Positions 34,706-47,022 are shown, counted from the first letter of the stretch. The stretch is 64,000 bases of DNA from Lepidodermella squamata (GCA_047495785.1 JBLDXI010000032.1:62001-126000), one strand, 5' to 3'. The notes: a model not told the origin generated them from the sequence alone. Made by a program: numbers and translations.

Positions 34706-37187
34706 ATGATTACTGTATATTGGCCAATTCTTGCGCTTTTCTTTGTTAGCCCATCATCCCAACAAGGTAAAACTATGAAAAATCTTGAAAATTGAATTAA
34801 GAAAAAATTTCGTATGCAAATTAAAGTTTCCGATTTGAAATTAATTAAAATCAAGTTATTTCATTGTTTATTAATTCTGAAAAAATCTCAAGATATAATC
34901 TGAATTTTCGATTCTCAACAGATAACACGGATTCAAGCTGGGTGGTTGTGACAAGCGAAAATGATCTTCTTAACCCAGCCAGCGAAATTGTACCCCTAAC
35001 AGAAGATTCCCGACCCAAGAACTTGATCGGCCCACAGCCGTTCTACCTGGTCGGATTCTGGCCGCTAGATTCGACAAATGGCCTGACTAATTTCCTCACC
35101 GGACCAAAGTACAACGGCTTCGGAATCGATCACACCCAGCCGAGCTCGGTGGCGAATATGAAACTTGCCGCTGAATATAAAGACCCTTTCGGCCGATTCA
35201 ATTCATCCTACACGGCTTCTAGTCATTACGGCCATATCGACTACGTTCTAGCTGTGACAAATTCTGAGCTAGAACCGCTGCAAAATTTCCCCGTGGCGAT
35301 CAACGATTTCACATTTTCGCTTTATTTCAATAGAAATGACAACGAGGGAGATATTTTCAGCCTGGTTATTGGAGATCGAATCATTTTCCAAGTAACTTAC
35401 TCTGGCTGGGAAATTCGAATTTGGACTTATCCAAGGTATGATTTTTCCCCAGTGAACTTTTTAAATTGCCATACATTATTTTTCGAATTTTAATATTTTA
35501 AACTTTCAAAATTTTAATATTTCAAATTTTAATTTTTAATTAATTAATTATTATTTATAGGGAATTAATTTTATTTTCAGAGAAATTGCACGAATTTAAT
35601 TTTTATTTTTATTTTAGGGTGACTCATAAAGCAGTTGCATCACATCCGGCCAATAATGTCACCCTGGTAAGTGACACCCTACCCGGTGAATGGTCCTTCC
35701 TCGCCTTTAACTACCAGCACAACGAGAGTCTGCTCAGCATTCACCGCTCAACTGGCGATTTAATGGCCGAATTTCACCACTTCACAATTTTCGAACACAA
35801 CAGCGGTAAAATAATTGCAGCTGGTCGCCCGCTGCCTAAATTAGCCCTACGCATCGGCCAATTGAGCCCGTTGGATAGGATAGCGTGTTTGACGTTCTAC
35901 CGAAAGGCGCTCACCACCTTGGAGGTTTCTCAGCTGCCCTGTCTATGCAAAACTAAGGGTAATAGCCTGAGGGCGAAATGCGACCATGGTCACGTGATGC
36001 CGTATTCGCAGCTGCCTAAAAGGCGCCAGCTCGAATTATTCGTCCCAATGGATCGGCAAAGTGGGCTTTGGGATGTCACAAATTCTGTTAAGCCGTCGAA
36101 AATCAGCCGAGCGACACGGGTTTTCTTCGGCTTGGGACCCTTCAATCGACCTGGAACGTCATTCGGAGTTGTCGGAAAAAATGTGAAGATTTCAATTTTA
36201 TTCCGAATTTTTCAAATTTTTTACACATTTTTCAAATCTTTAATTTTTTTAATTTTTTTCCAATTTTTATACAAATTTATCGATTTTTCCAGTTTCAAAT
36301 TTTTAATCCCAAACTTTATATCCCGTTTTATTTAGAATGAACCCATGGCCGAGTATTTGATAGCGAATTTCAGCCGAACTTTTACACTAAGTTTCCTATT
36401 CTCAACACCACTCATCGATCCTTACCTACAACAGTATGGTGAATTTCTTTCCCTGACGCAATATCAAACCTCGAGAAATCCTCGCAATGGGAAACTCATG
36501 GTCCTACCCGAGGAGTCACCCTACCTAACAATCAGCTATAAACCATTGAATAAAATCCTCATTTCAACCCATGGCCAGCCAATCGCGCAATTCACAGCGC
36601 GACCGTTAAATTATAGGATGGATGGGAAAATGTGGCATTTTTTCGCGCTGAGCTATAGCGCGAAAGAAATGCACCTAACCGGCTTTGATCAACACGGCGA
36701 TGAGCTGGCAACTTTCATCTGGGTCCAGCTTAATAGAACCCTGTCATCGTTACCGTCTGAAAATGGCGAATCTGGAGATTACGTCAAATTATCGATAGGG
36801 AATTTACTCCGCGGCCAAGACCATGCGATGAGTTGTTTATTAATTTGGCGAAAAACTGTCCTAGCTCAGGATAGTTTGGCCCGCATCGCTGATACCTGTA
36901 AATTGCAGCTGAACTCTGATAATAAAAAGCTGCATAACCAACAGCACGAGTTGGCCCTAGGACGGCACCACGCGGCTGCGGCGAAAACAGCGCCAGTTCG
37001 GCCGCCGATGAATAAGCCAGGGTCGAATAGCGTCTATGTGCAGTTTCAGCACGATGATTGGTTGTCGCATTCTAGCAGCGACATACCGTCTTTCTACGCG
37101 AAAACTGCAACAACGCGGCTAGTTATTGTCTATTATTTAGGTTTCATTTTTATCATCGTCATCCTACATCTTTATTTCGCGTTCTGA
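34706..37187 (+). CDS. LamG-like membrane-anchored protein, four exons
   Basis: Exons 34706-34766, 34922-35435, 35618-36182 and 36336-37187 give about 663 residues. The first exon is a signal peptide (MITVYWPILALFFVSPSSQQ). Two LamG/concanavalin-like modules follow: the first has VGFWPLDSTNGL, the same signature as the GYWPLN motif of the LamG-EGF family; the second starts LELFVPMDRQSGLWDVT. Both end in a short Cys-bearing segment (LPCLC; RIADTC). The C-terminus is one membrane span (YYLGFIFIIVILHLYFAF) with almost no cytoplasmic tail. It is probably a cell-surface adhesion or recognition protein. No EGF modules are present. Confidence 0.75.
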
Positions 37188-37541
37188 TTTTCAATTATCA
37201 GTAAAATAATTTTGGTAATTTCACCTATACCCAATCAATCGATTTTATGTTGCGTGCCTATTTCTCTAAAATCATAACGGAAATTCGCGAAATCGAATGA
37301 TTTTCCTTACAGTCAAAAAGAGTTGACAGTTTTCATCCTCGAATAACGGCCAAATAGCAACTGGTGATCAGCTCCAGGCTTTCTCATAAGCATTTGGAAA
37401 TTCAGTTCTATGTCGCAAATAGAGAGGAATATATGGGTGATACGTATCACAGTTTTTCGACTGCAAAACACGACATTATTACGGCGAAATGACAAGTCAC
37501 AATGAAAAACCTTTACTTTATTTTGCGAAATAGACGCAAAG
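37188..37541. other. Intergenic; includes stranded polyadenylation signal
   Basis: This lies between the LamG membrane gene and the severed end of the ankyrin gene. On the minus strand an AATAAA (complement at about 37517-37522) lies about 20 bp beyond the severed stop codon. Confidence 0.5.
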
Positions 37542-37596
37542 TTACAAAATCGCACCGGCTGCTATGAGAATGTCTACAGTTTTTTGTTTGTCTTCA
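37542..37596 (-). pseudogene. Severed 3' end of the kinase-ankyrin gene
   Basis: On the minus strand this reads EDKQKTVDILIAAGAIL and then TAA, the second half of an ankyrin repeat. With the transposon at 37597-47022 and one copy of its 2-bp target duplication discounted, it continues in the same frame from ...CDDDVSD at 47025. The natural stop (37544-37542) and a downstream AATAAA are therefore cut off from their gene. Confidence 0.88.
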
Positions 37597-37760
37597 CCCA
37601 GTCAAAAGCCGCTAGGCCTGTGGTAGGCCTAGAGGGTAATTTCCCGCTTTAGGCCTATGGTAGGCCTACGTTTGTCCCTTTTTTTAGGCCTAGGCTAGGC
37701 TAGGCCAGGCCTGTAGTAGGCCTAGGCTATTATAAGCTAGGCCTGTACTAGGCCCAGGAA
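37597..37760. repeat. Left terminal inverted repeat and TAGGCCTA subterminal repeats
   Basis: TAGGCCTA or GTAGGCCTA words recur at least five times between 37613 and 37755, in both orientations because the word is palindromic. Such subterminal arrays are typical transposase binding regions in CACTA elements. Confidence 0.8.
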
Positions 37761-37889
37761 TTAAAAAGTCGCCAGAATTGCTGCCGTTCGTCTGTTTTTA
37801 TTTGTACTATTGGTAATTTCTCATATTGTAAGCGTCGTGAAAATCACTAAGACGAACAAGATAGTATATATATGTATATGCACTAGTAA

Positions 37890-38078
37890 GTAAGTAGGTA
37901 AGAGCATCATCATAAAAATTACTGAGTAGGAAGTTAACAAATGTCACCGAGACGAACAACATAGTATCTATGCACCGAGATAAGTAGGTAAGAGCATCAT
38001 CATAAAAATCACTGAGTTGGAAGTTAACAAACGTCACCGAGACGAACAACATATACAGTATATATGCACCGAGATAGT
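37890..38078. repeat. Tandem repeat of about 90 bp, two units
   Basis: The block 'taagtaggtaagagcatcat...' with 'ggaagttaacaaa' and 'gtcaccgagacgaacaacata' occurs at about 37892 and 37981 with few changes. A worn partial unit precedes it near 37835. Confidence 0.65.
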
Positions 38079-38127
38079 CAAGATCGCCAAGATAGAGTAT
38101 ATATTTGCACAAGTTTTTAGATAATCT

Positions 38128-40020
38128 TCAATTCCATGGTTCTTCGGCTACATCACTGCCACTAACGACGCTGTGCAAACTTGCATCATCGGCACCGAAG
38201 ATGTCGTTTGCGGCATCGTTCTCCTGACCTTCGTCATCGGAGGCCAATGTGAATCTCTTCTTCTTCTTCTCCCGCGTGAAGACAACGTCATCGTCATCAT
38301 TGAGCGTCGGCGTAGTCTTCAGCATTGTCGGCACTTTCTTCGGTCTCAATTCATCTCCGTCCTCCTTGGGACGCATTTTTCGCATCATATCCGCAACGGC
38401 TTTTCGCAGAGGAGCGCTGTCTTCAAGTCCCAAATCTGCCATGACTTGTCCTGCAAAACAAAATATAAGCATATAAGCACATTTTATTAAAATTTATAAA
38501 ATTATTTTGTTTTATATTTTATAAAACTTATGCACCTATTCATCTACGTGTTTAAATGATGAATGATGAAGTAAGAAATATAAACTTTGCTCACCAAAGA
38601 TAGAATTTTGCAGTTTTTTATCCAGCAACCATTCCGGTCTCGTCGCCGTACCGCCGTCGCGAGACCCGGGCTCGCGCCCACTCAGAGTTGTACTAGCCAG
38701 TTCGTCTGGCGTACATAAAAGGCGAAAAAGACCGCAAGCATAGACGGTGCCATTCTTTGTGGACCGGCATTCAGAAACTAGATGATCCAGTTTTTCTTTG
38801 GAGACTATGCGTCCGAAGAGAACCATCTTAAAAATATTAAAAGGAACCAAATGAAAGAAAATCTCAAATAATTATTTATTACTTCGTCATCGAGGCACAG
38901 TCGGCGATTAAGCAAGTTCAGCAGCTTTGACGTGAAGGCCTTGAGGCAATTTGGCCATGTAGCTTCCGTCAACATTTCCATTAGTTCCAAATAACTGTGA
39001 AGAACGTAAGATAAATAGGGAAAGACATGTTAAAAATTTGCCACAAGGTAACTAACTCTTTCTTGCAGTCTGAGGCATTCATAGGCGATCTGCATTAAAA
39101 AATGAACAATCTTCAGCTTAAATTGAATCTTAGATTATTCAACTCACTGATCATCAGTTAATGAGCGACTAGGAATAGGAAGGCTGTAGTTTGGAAACGG
39201 CCAATTAAGGTTACATGAAAAAACGCAGCAGCACGTGACCAACCTTTCACTCGGCTTGACTGAGTCTTTGGCAGATCTTAAAGAAAAAAATAAAATAAAT
39301 AAAATAAAATGCAGGTTACAATGCATACATACTGATTAATAACTTGGGCGTTTTTTGGCGTAACAGTAGTTCTGTAAAACAAAAAGCATGCAAACAAATT
39401 CAAGCTAAGAAGATTAGTTCTTTACCGCGGAGTGTTGGAAGGCCCGGCTACCTGCTGAATCGGAGTTGAGCCAGGTCTGTTGGCATAAAAATAAATAGAC
39501 GTTCAGTGTTTTTAGCATGCAGAGCTAACTGAACAGCTGGAGCAGAAGCGGCAGACTTCTTGGAACTGAAAGAATGAAAAAGTTCAAGACACGTCTGGCT
39601 GATATTAATTGGATTATTACTTTGTCACGTTCAATAGCGGAGTCGTTTCAACCTTCATCATCCTGGGAGGCGGTGTTTTGAGCGTATCCGTTTTCTTCTG
39701 TGACTCAGGTTTCACAGCCGCCTGATAGCGCTTCATAGCCGCCGTTCCTTCAACCATTGATTTTGCTGATTGAAATTGAAATTGAAATTGAAATTAGAAC
39801 AAAGAATGAAGTGGTGGAATCTAAAATGTGCCTAACTTTGTTCCAGAGCAAGGCTGAAATAGAGCTTTCCTTGATATTCGACCCAGTAGTTTGTGTCTTT
39901 GCTGATAACTCCAGCTAAAGTTTTGCCATTCTTCGTTTTAAAATCGCATCTGTTAACAACGCCAAATGTGCCGGATTCCACGAATTTGACTACATATAAA
40001 AACTTTGGTTTTTCAGCCAT
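38128..40020 (-). CDS. BEN-domain-like protein encoded by the transposon, multi-exon
   Basis: The first exon begins at 40020 (MAEKPKFLYVVKFVESGTFG). Further small exons lie at about 39770-39625 (KSMVEGTAAMKRYQAAVKPE) and between there and 39000; I could not place all of them. The conserved part is in exons at about 38990-38885, 38830-38600 and 38458-38128. LFRLLCTPDELASTTLSG, then KLQNSIFG|QVMADLGLED and LRKAVADMMRKMRP fit the shape of a BEN domain, a DNA- or protein-binding module. The C-terminus is acidic and Lys-rich (KKKKRFTLASDDEGQ). It lies inside the transposon and diverges from the transposase, so it is probably an accessory protein that binds the element's DNA. The exon model is partial. 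Confidence 0.5.
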
Positions 40021-40612
40021 GTCTTCGAGGTTCTAAAAAAAGTAGAATTGTCCAATAAATAAATAGGCAAATAATGAAAAGAATGGGGCGACTTCAAGCA
40101 GAGATGTTACATGATCCGCCAGCAGCTGACACGAAGAACGAAGAGTAACGCTATTTCAAAAATTCAAATTCAAAGTCAAGTCAAAGGAAATCGCGGCTGC
40201 GAGAGGATCGCGTGCAAAATTCAAATTTGTTTATGACATTAATTTTATTTTACACTAATAATTTAAAATAAAACCACTGTTTATTGAAAATTGATAAATT
40301 ATTAAAAGGAAATTTTCGCGCGTAAAATGTTTGCACGCCGCGCGTCGTTGGCTTCTGCTTTGACTTGGACTTAACAGCTGTTCGAGGTTTCTGTCAAAGT
40401 GATCGCGTCTTCATTGTTCCTGTTGCCTTTTTTTAGCTTGGTTAAGCTTATTTAACTATTATGTATTATGACTTGTAACTGTCATTTCCTGGCCAAAAAC
40501 TCTATGAAATGTTCCATTTTCGTAAAATTTAAGGTGGAATTTTTAATTGAAACCTGCGTTTTGCGTTTTTTTAGATTTCCTGTTAACCTGTTTTTAATTT
40601 ACACCCGTATTC

Positions 40613-43315
40613 ATGTCCAAAACGTCTGAACGCATAATGAAAGGAGATGAATTCGATGTTAAAACTAAGCGTCGCAGGCAGGCAAAGTCAGGGAAAAAGG
40701 AAGACAAGGCAGAGTTAGCTGTGAAGGACGCCGCGTCACTCCCATCGACATCAACCGCGCCCATTTCCTTGCTTGCAGCGCCTAGCAGTTTACTAACGGA
40801 TTCTCATTTCGGCGGTGTTGATCCCAGTCTGTTACCTGAACCGCATGATCTTGATGAGTAAGCTTTCAAAATCCATTTTTTACAGTAAATTTGTATTGTC
40901 AGTGTAGGCCTGATGACGAGTTCGTTGACTGCCCTACGAGTGCCCCTGGTGATGATGATCCTCCTGATTACACTTTTATGAATTACGTTGACGAGTGGGT
41001 TTTTTTAATTATTTTTAGTATAAAGCAAAACTTGAGATCTTTGTATTTTTCAAGGGAAGATGGTGATGCTCCTGAGATGCCAGTTGAGGAACCCGAAGAA
41101 GGAGATGAAAACGTTGGAAGCGGTGAACCGGAGTGGCTGAAGAACCTCAACAACACTCCGTTCTACAATGGGTGTCAAACGTCCGCTGGCGCCGTGTTTC
41201 TAATGGTACTGGCATTCTGGGTGAGGTACAATTTGCCATGGAAAGCTTTCGTCGACCTGCTCTCGATATTCGACTCAATCGCCCCTGTTCGCTATTTCGC
41301 GCTTGTGTTGGGATCGATTCCGACTCTGCAAAAGCGGCTGTTTGGCAACACTTCGGAGTCAAGTTTCGTCAAGTTCGCGACCTGCAAGTGTCAAACTGAC
41401 AGTGGAACCTGGGATGCTGCACAGGTTCCTTGGTTTGAAAAATGTGAAACTTGCAAAAAAGGCGGCATTGGCGTTTACTTGTACTTGGAAAACTTCGTCC
41501 GAAGAGTCGCTGAGCTCAAGAACATCACGACCGACACAACGCTGAAGGTGAAATGGTTTTTCGACGGATTCACGCCGTATGGCCGGAACACTTGGCTTTT
41601 GATATGCCGATTTCCTGGTGTTTCCATCAAGTTTCTCGCAATGGCTTGGGTTGGTCTGACTCATCCGCCTTCATGGGTTTTACGACCATTCGTCCATGAA
41701 ATGCAGCGACTGTTTCACACCGGGGTTCGATTGGCAAACGGCGCGGTCGTCAAAGTTGCTCATGGTGTTGGCATTCTGGACAGCCCGGCGCGAGCATTGG
41801 TGCTTGAGCAGAAAGGTCATGGCGGCTATTGTGCCTGTCCTTTCTGTCTAATTTATGGTCAGCGTGATAGTACGAATTCGAAAACCGTATATCCTAATGG
41901 TAAATATCTACCGCGAACGAACGAAAATTGGCGACAATCCGCCCAGAACGCTACCGTTACGGGCCAGATTGATGATGGTATAAAGACATGGGCTTGCATT
42001 TTGGACATTCCAAATATGGATCCTTCGAAAGATGCTCCTGTCGAACCGATGCATAATATCTACCTTGGTATTGTGAGGTACATGCTGCTGTCATTCTGGC
42101 TAAATTCAGCTTCCGAATTTTACATAACCAACTGGCGCGAGATGGACCTTCATGTCGACTTCGAGTACTCTAAGGGCCCGGCTTCATTCTTTCCGCACAT
42201 CAAGAATGGAAACGAATGCAATGTTGGTAATTGGAATGCGCAGCATTTAATGACGTTTCTGCTCTGTCACGGTGTTTTAATTTTGAACACCTTCCTTCAA
42301 ACTCGACCGCGCGAAGCTCAACTGTTTCAGAAGCTCAGCAATATAGCCTGGCTTTGCCTACATTCGAAGCCGAACACCGCCGTCATTACGCGAGAAAGCA
42401 AAAAATGGGTCATCGACTACGAGAAAATTTTCGGGGTCGATGCAATGACCTACAACGTGCACATTTTCTCGCATATTGGCGAGTGCATCGAACGTCACGG
42501 CCCTCCATGCGAATTTTCCGCCTTTACATACGAAAGTTTCATCGGGGTGACAAACCGGTAATGAAGTATTATTGTTATTGAAATTAAAAGTCGTTTGATT
42601 AATGCAAAAAAGTTTCATTTCTCATAAAAAATATAAGAAATTAGAATTTAGAATTCTAGCTTAGAAATTCTCATAAATAAGCATGTAAAATTTAATTTTC
42701 CTTTTCAGATCCCTTCAAAGTGCTTCTAACCTGGCAGTTCAAATAGCGAACCGAGCGATGGCAGTTAATTTTTTACATTGCGTTGCCAAAGGTCAACATC
42801 ACCTGCAACTGTTACAGCACCTGCTAAGATCTGACCCCAGTTCAAAGTCAACTTCTTACTCGTTCGCCAATGGCTCGAATAGTGGCGTGTTGTTTGGTCG
42901 GGCTAAGTCGAGGCCGGTGCCTATCAACCCAGGCGAATTCGACGACGTATTTCCAAGTGATGGCAGTCATACTACCTGGTCAAAATTCAGCAAAAGAATT
43001 AATGATGACCTGAGCGCCATTTACTTTGCTGATACTGTTGTCTTCATCCCGACGCTGCAAGACCAGTTTTTCAAGATCAACTATTTCTGCCTCGGAGATG
43101 ATGGATCGTCCGTCTACGCCTCACTTACTGAGATCAAGACTAAAGTCGCTTTCGGCCAGCACATCCGCAAAGTACTCGAGCCGAAGCGACATCCTGGCGA
43201 ATCGTTTTTGAACGTGTTCTCCGTTGAAGTTTTCAGGTGCTACGAATTCGGCTCGAATGCCGACAAATTCGTAGTAAACATTCCGAATTTAGTCGACCTT
43301 CGTGATATTAATTAA
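40613..43315 (+). CDS. CACTA/EnSpm-like (Tnp2-type) transposase, four exons
   Basis: Exons 40613-40857, 40908-40994, 41055-42557 and 42709-43315 give about 813 residues. The N-terminus is basic and Pro/Ser-rich, followed by an acidic stretch. The catalytic region contains VKWFFDGFTPYGR, a zinc-ribbon-like CACPFCLIYG, DAPVEPMHNIYLGIVRYMLL, and the diagnostic C-terminal block YNVHIFSHIGECIERHGPPC followed by EFSAFTYESFIG, as in Tnp2/DUF4218-type transposases of animal and plant CACTA elements. All exons are open with short GT-AG introns. It is the likely mobilising enzyme of the element. Confidence 0.85.
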
Positions 43316-44390
43316 GTGTAAGTTGTAATTACTACTTCTTTGCTAAGTCGAAAGTACTACTTTTTTAAGTTTGGAAATGTTACAGTAGTCCTTTCATTTT
43401 AGATTTTTCCTCGCCGACCTTGTCACGAGCCTCGCCACGCTATCCTCTTCATTCTTCACTATGCTGCTCAATACATACTCCTTTTGGTGCTCAATTCATA
43501 CCAGCTTCCAAGTCGGACTCATCTAAATTTCACTAATCAACATGACATCAATTAGGTAAGCTGAAAAATATTTCATTATTTTTCTTAACTTCCTAAAAAT
43601 AAATGCCCCCAAATCCTATTTGGGTTCATTTCACCCTTTATAAATTTTTAATTGGCTTTCTGACATGCTGGAATCCTACTCTACCCTGGTATAAGCTTGG
43701 CTAAATACAATTAGAGTTTTTACTAGAGTATGATTCGATTTTTTACATATTATAAAGTCCGCTGGGACATCAAGTTTCAGTTGTAGCCTCAGTTGTGATT
43801 TTCCGCATTTTTCCGAGTCCAAACGGTTTCAGAATTTACGGAAAAATTTCGCCGTGAATATATCAGATTACTCAATGGCCCACGTTATTTGGCGCTGAAA
43901 AATAGTTTTGGGCATCATGGAAAATTTACTGAATCCGTAATTACTCCATCTCGCTTAACGAATTCTGAGTCTTCTGTTGACTTGAGCCCCTCAATTAGCT
44001 TGATGAGAGCTCGGTAAAATCCTCCGTTAGCTATATAAGACAGCTCGGCTAAAGGCTTTCTTTTAATCCGAATTTAATTTAATGATGGCTCTCAGCCGAC
44101 TATAAGGAAAGGTCTGCGATGAATAAAAATCGGTAGACCGAGGATGAAATTTTGATCATCTAAAAGCTGAAATAGAGCATATTAGATATTAGATGGATGA
44201 TTGGAATATATTTAGACAGAACTTCAAGAACTTCATCTATTTGGGCCCAGCACGCTAATTGTTGGCGTAGTTTTTTCGTTTCAACAGCACATATCGATTT
44301 TTTGAGCGATTGGCCCTACTTCGACTGCCGAGTTATCAAGGCCTTTTCTACGAGCTAAATCGACCTGTTTCGTTACACAGTTTTTCCTCA
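43316..44390. other. Transposon interior without a supported gene
   Basis: This is AT-rich DNA downstream of the transposase gene, with only short frames. Confidence 0.4.
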
Positions 44391-44782
44391 ATTTTGCCAA
44401 CTTGAGTCTGTATTCATGAAGATATTTGACGACTTCCAAATCGCCTTACTTAGCAGCGATATAAAGGGCTCTGCCAAGAAAGACATTTACTGCAAAAACC
44501 GATATCGGCCTGTCTGACTTCTAGTAAGACACTAAGAGTCGATCTAGGTGAATTTCTGAGGCAAACAGCGTTCGGGATTGATTCATTCTGCTCACCATCG
44601 TTCGCGACCATAAGTGTTATAGCGGCAGGGTGCCAAGTAGGAATACAGTCTAAAAATGCGATCAATGAACAATCGGTTGAGCTTGTAGCAGTAGGGAATT
44701 TTGAAACGTCGAAAGCTAGCTTTGAGATATTTTTGGCTGCTAAATGATAGGCCGGAAGGGAGTAATCGAGCTTAGGAAGCAT
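44391..44782 (-). pseudogene. Ankyrin-repeat gene relic inside the transposon
   Basis: The minus strand reads LPAYHLAAKNIS at one end and GRALYIAAK, a stop, then GDLEVVKYLHEYRLKLAKL at the other. The last part is a clear ankyrin repeat with an in-frame stop and a frame change before it. The fragment is not a piece of the target gene's 35-residue repeats. It may be a captured host fragment or a relic of an earlier insertion site. Confidence 0.55.
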
Positions 44783-45269
44783 TAACCGGAAGATGTTTGC
44801 TTCTAATTATAAGATTAAAAAGCAAGTTGACTTCAAGTTGAAAGGAAGCCGCAAACCGAGAAAGGGAAAGCTGATACACTGGGACAATTTCTGGAAAGAG
44901 GAACCAAAATTCAGGATCGCGGTTTCGCCAAATCAATGAATATATTCATGGGTCATAATATTAGTTAGGGAAAATATACTATGAGGAAAAATTTGTTTAA
45001 AATCTGTGATGAATATTCACTTATCATGTTCCCGACAAAATTAATAATTCGCTTGTTTTAATTTTAGACAGTATCGAGAAGAGTTTCGCTGGAAAATAGA
45101 CTGGCTCGATTTTCGACAACAAATATCCGATATTAGCCTGAATAGTAATTTTTTCGACGAACAAGTTTGATTATTTATTGTTTACTTTTTTCCCAGAATT
45201 ACGTGGCGGACTGAACACGGCGGCAGCTAGTTTTTGAATTTTTTGAATTTTTTTAGAAATTTTAGCGAA

Positions 45270-45875
45270 ATGTCATCAGAGAACAGCTTATCCGGTGAGC
45301 CAGAGGTGAGCGGTATTATATTTTTTGATGGAACTGCTCGACAATATCTTGTTTCTCCCAATCAGGCCAAGCGTCAACGAAAACTGCCGCGAACTCTAAC
45401 CGAGCCGCCTCGTCCCGTAACCCCGCCGATGCCGATCTGCGATCACGGGCAAGCTGTCGTGGAGCGAATTCGAGCCGATGTCGATGAGATTGTTTATGAC
45501 GTAAGGCAAATCCTCATTCATTTTTTTTCATTAATAATCGTGCCGCTTTTACAGGCTGAGGACCAAATCGCGGCGACTATTGAACACCACCTAGAAGATG
45601 CCCGGCTAACAATCGACGAAGCCACGGAAAATTGCGTCGATTTGCTGCTGGATTCGCAGCATTGGCCAACACTCCGCGACGCTGTCATCGCCGAAGTGAA
45701 GGGTGACCTCATCTCAGCCGTGGCTTCGGAGCTCAAGGACGAAATATCACATCAGCTCAGGGTTTCGATTATACCCAGCCTTCGAGAAGACCTATACGAA
45801 GAGCTAAAGAGCCGAATGCGTGGCTGGCTGCAACAGCTTATCGATGGCCACCAAACGCGCCGCTACATGCATTAG
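45270..45875 (+). CDS. Transposon-encoded helical protein of unknown function
   Basis: Exons 45270-45500 and 45555-45875 (54-bp intron, GAC|gtaagg...acag|GCT) encode about 183 residues. The N-terminus is Pro-rich (RKLPRTLTEPPRPVTPPMPI). The rest is predicted long amphipathic helix with heptad-like spacing (AEDQIAATIEHHLEDARLTI; DLISAVASELKDEISHQLRV). It matches no family I recognise. Because it sits inside the inverted repeats, it is probably an accessory protein of the element. Confidence 0.5.
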   Translation: MSSENSLSGEPEVSGIIFFDGTARQYLVSPNQAKRQRKLPRTLTEPPRPVTPPMPICDHGQAVVERIRADVDEIVYDVRQILIHFFSLIIVPLLQAEDQIAATIEHHLEDARLTIDEATENCVDLLLDSQHWPTLRDAVIAEVKGDLISAVASELKDEISHQLRVSIIPSLREDLYEELKSRMRGWLQQLIDGHQTRRYMH

Positions 45876-46860
45876 CCGTTGTTGCTGAAGGATTTCAATT
45901 ATGTTTGTATCAAATTTCGATTTGAGGATCAGTATTTGATTGTATTTCTCGCCAATATTCTGAAACGTGAGTGAACTGCTTTGTTGTCGGAGATTGAGAC
46001 TGAGAAGCTGAATCAAACTAGAGATTTTTCGCTGAAAAATTTCCTTATTCGTGAGAATCTCCTTTTCAATATATTTGTCCTGAGATTTTCAGCGTAATAT
46101 TTCTGAGTGAAATTATAGTTCAATTTGGAAAAAGTCGAATTCACATGTAATACGTGTTGTTGGTATATATTTAATTCGTCTCAAAACGCTCATCATCGCT
46201 TCTCGATTTGTTATATAATACTTTGCTACACCATAAACATTGCTCAATATTAACTCGAATGAAAGGATGGTAATTTGTTCCGACTTTTCACGCTAAAAAA
46301 TGTCAAGGCATCGTTTTTGTTTCATTTTTGTAACCTCTCTTATTGAAATATTGGTATTATACCATATTATTGCCATGAAACGTATATGTGCCTTTTCATC
46401 GGAATGGAAAATTGTTTTAACCAAAATATATCACCGACTATCTCTGTTTGTAATTTCAAACATGGTTTTTACGTCAACGTTCTCGCCATTATATTATAAA
46501 GTCATTATAATAAAGTGCCACATTGCTGATCAAACTAACGCCTGTTGTTTTCTAAAGTTAAATCGAATAATTCTATTGGAAAATCATAACTTTTTATTCA
46601 TGTAAGCGGCTAAACTTTTCCATCACTGCTATTTTCCAGGTTTAGACGCCTGCTTCAGAGTACCTTTGCGGTCCTGGGTTCTGTCTTACGATGACTATTC
46701 GATGTGTTCGATTAACAGCAGTATTCTACAAGTGACAACGATTATGCAATGACCGACCATCTTGCTTGGCGAATCGTCTGGAACCTGTTGCGAAATAATA
46801 GGTAGGAAAATGTCTTTGTTATCTTAGATAGCCATTTATTTGATGACAGTTTGCCACCTT
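45876..46860. other. Transposon interior, right part
   Basis: The sequence is AT-rich. One 101-codon frame at 46300-46605 has no domain and is probably chance. Confidence 0.4.
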
Positions 46861-47022
46861 AATTCACAGGCCTAGCTTAGGCCCAGAAGTTTAGCTAGGC
46901 CTATTCTAGGCCTACTTATATTACATAGGCCTGTGCTAGGCCTAGACCGGGTCTAGGCTCGGTTCAATTAGGCCTATGCTAGGCCTACGAGCCTAGCCTA
47001 GGCCTAGCGGCTTTTGACTGGG
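46861..47022. repeat. Right TAGGCCTA subterminal repeats and terminal inverted repeat
   Basis: At least seven TAGGCCTA-type words lie between 46868 and 47006, then the inverted end finishing CTTTTGACTGGG at 47022. This mirrors the left end. Confidence 0.8.

Larger units (their letters stand above)
37597..47022. mobile_element. EnSpm/CACTA-like DNA transposon, 9,426 bp
   Basis: The left end starts CCCAGTCAAAAGCCGCTAGG and the right end is its exact inverted complement; the terminal inverted repeat is 23 bp, perfect. Both flanks carry the dinucleotide CA (37595-37596 and 47023-47024), a 2-bp target duplication. Both subterminal regions are packed with TAGGCCTA words. Inside are a transposase gene (+), a BEN-like gene (-), a coiled-coil gene (+) and an ankyrin relic (-). 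The open frames and perfect ends suggest recent insertion. Confidence 0.9.

Noticed and set aside
42358-42618. Open frames opposite the transposase exon
   Set aside because: They are shadows of the transposase coding sequence with no domain.
46300-46605. 101-codon plus-strand frame inside the transposon
   Set aside because: AT-rich composition, no domain and no splice partner.
46861-47022. TAGGCCTA repeats as a host satellite
   Set aside because: They occur only next to the matching 23-bp inverted ends at 37597 and 47022, so they are transposon subterminal repeats.
46985-47022. The present C-terminus [12 protein letters not shown] as the natural end of the ankyrin protein
   Set aside because: These codons lie within the transposon's inverted end; the original end is at 37542-37596.
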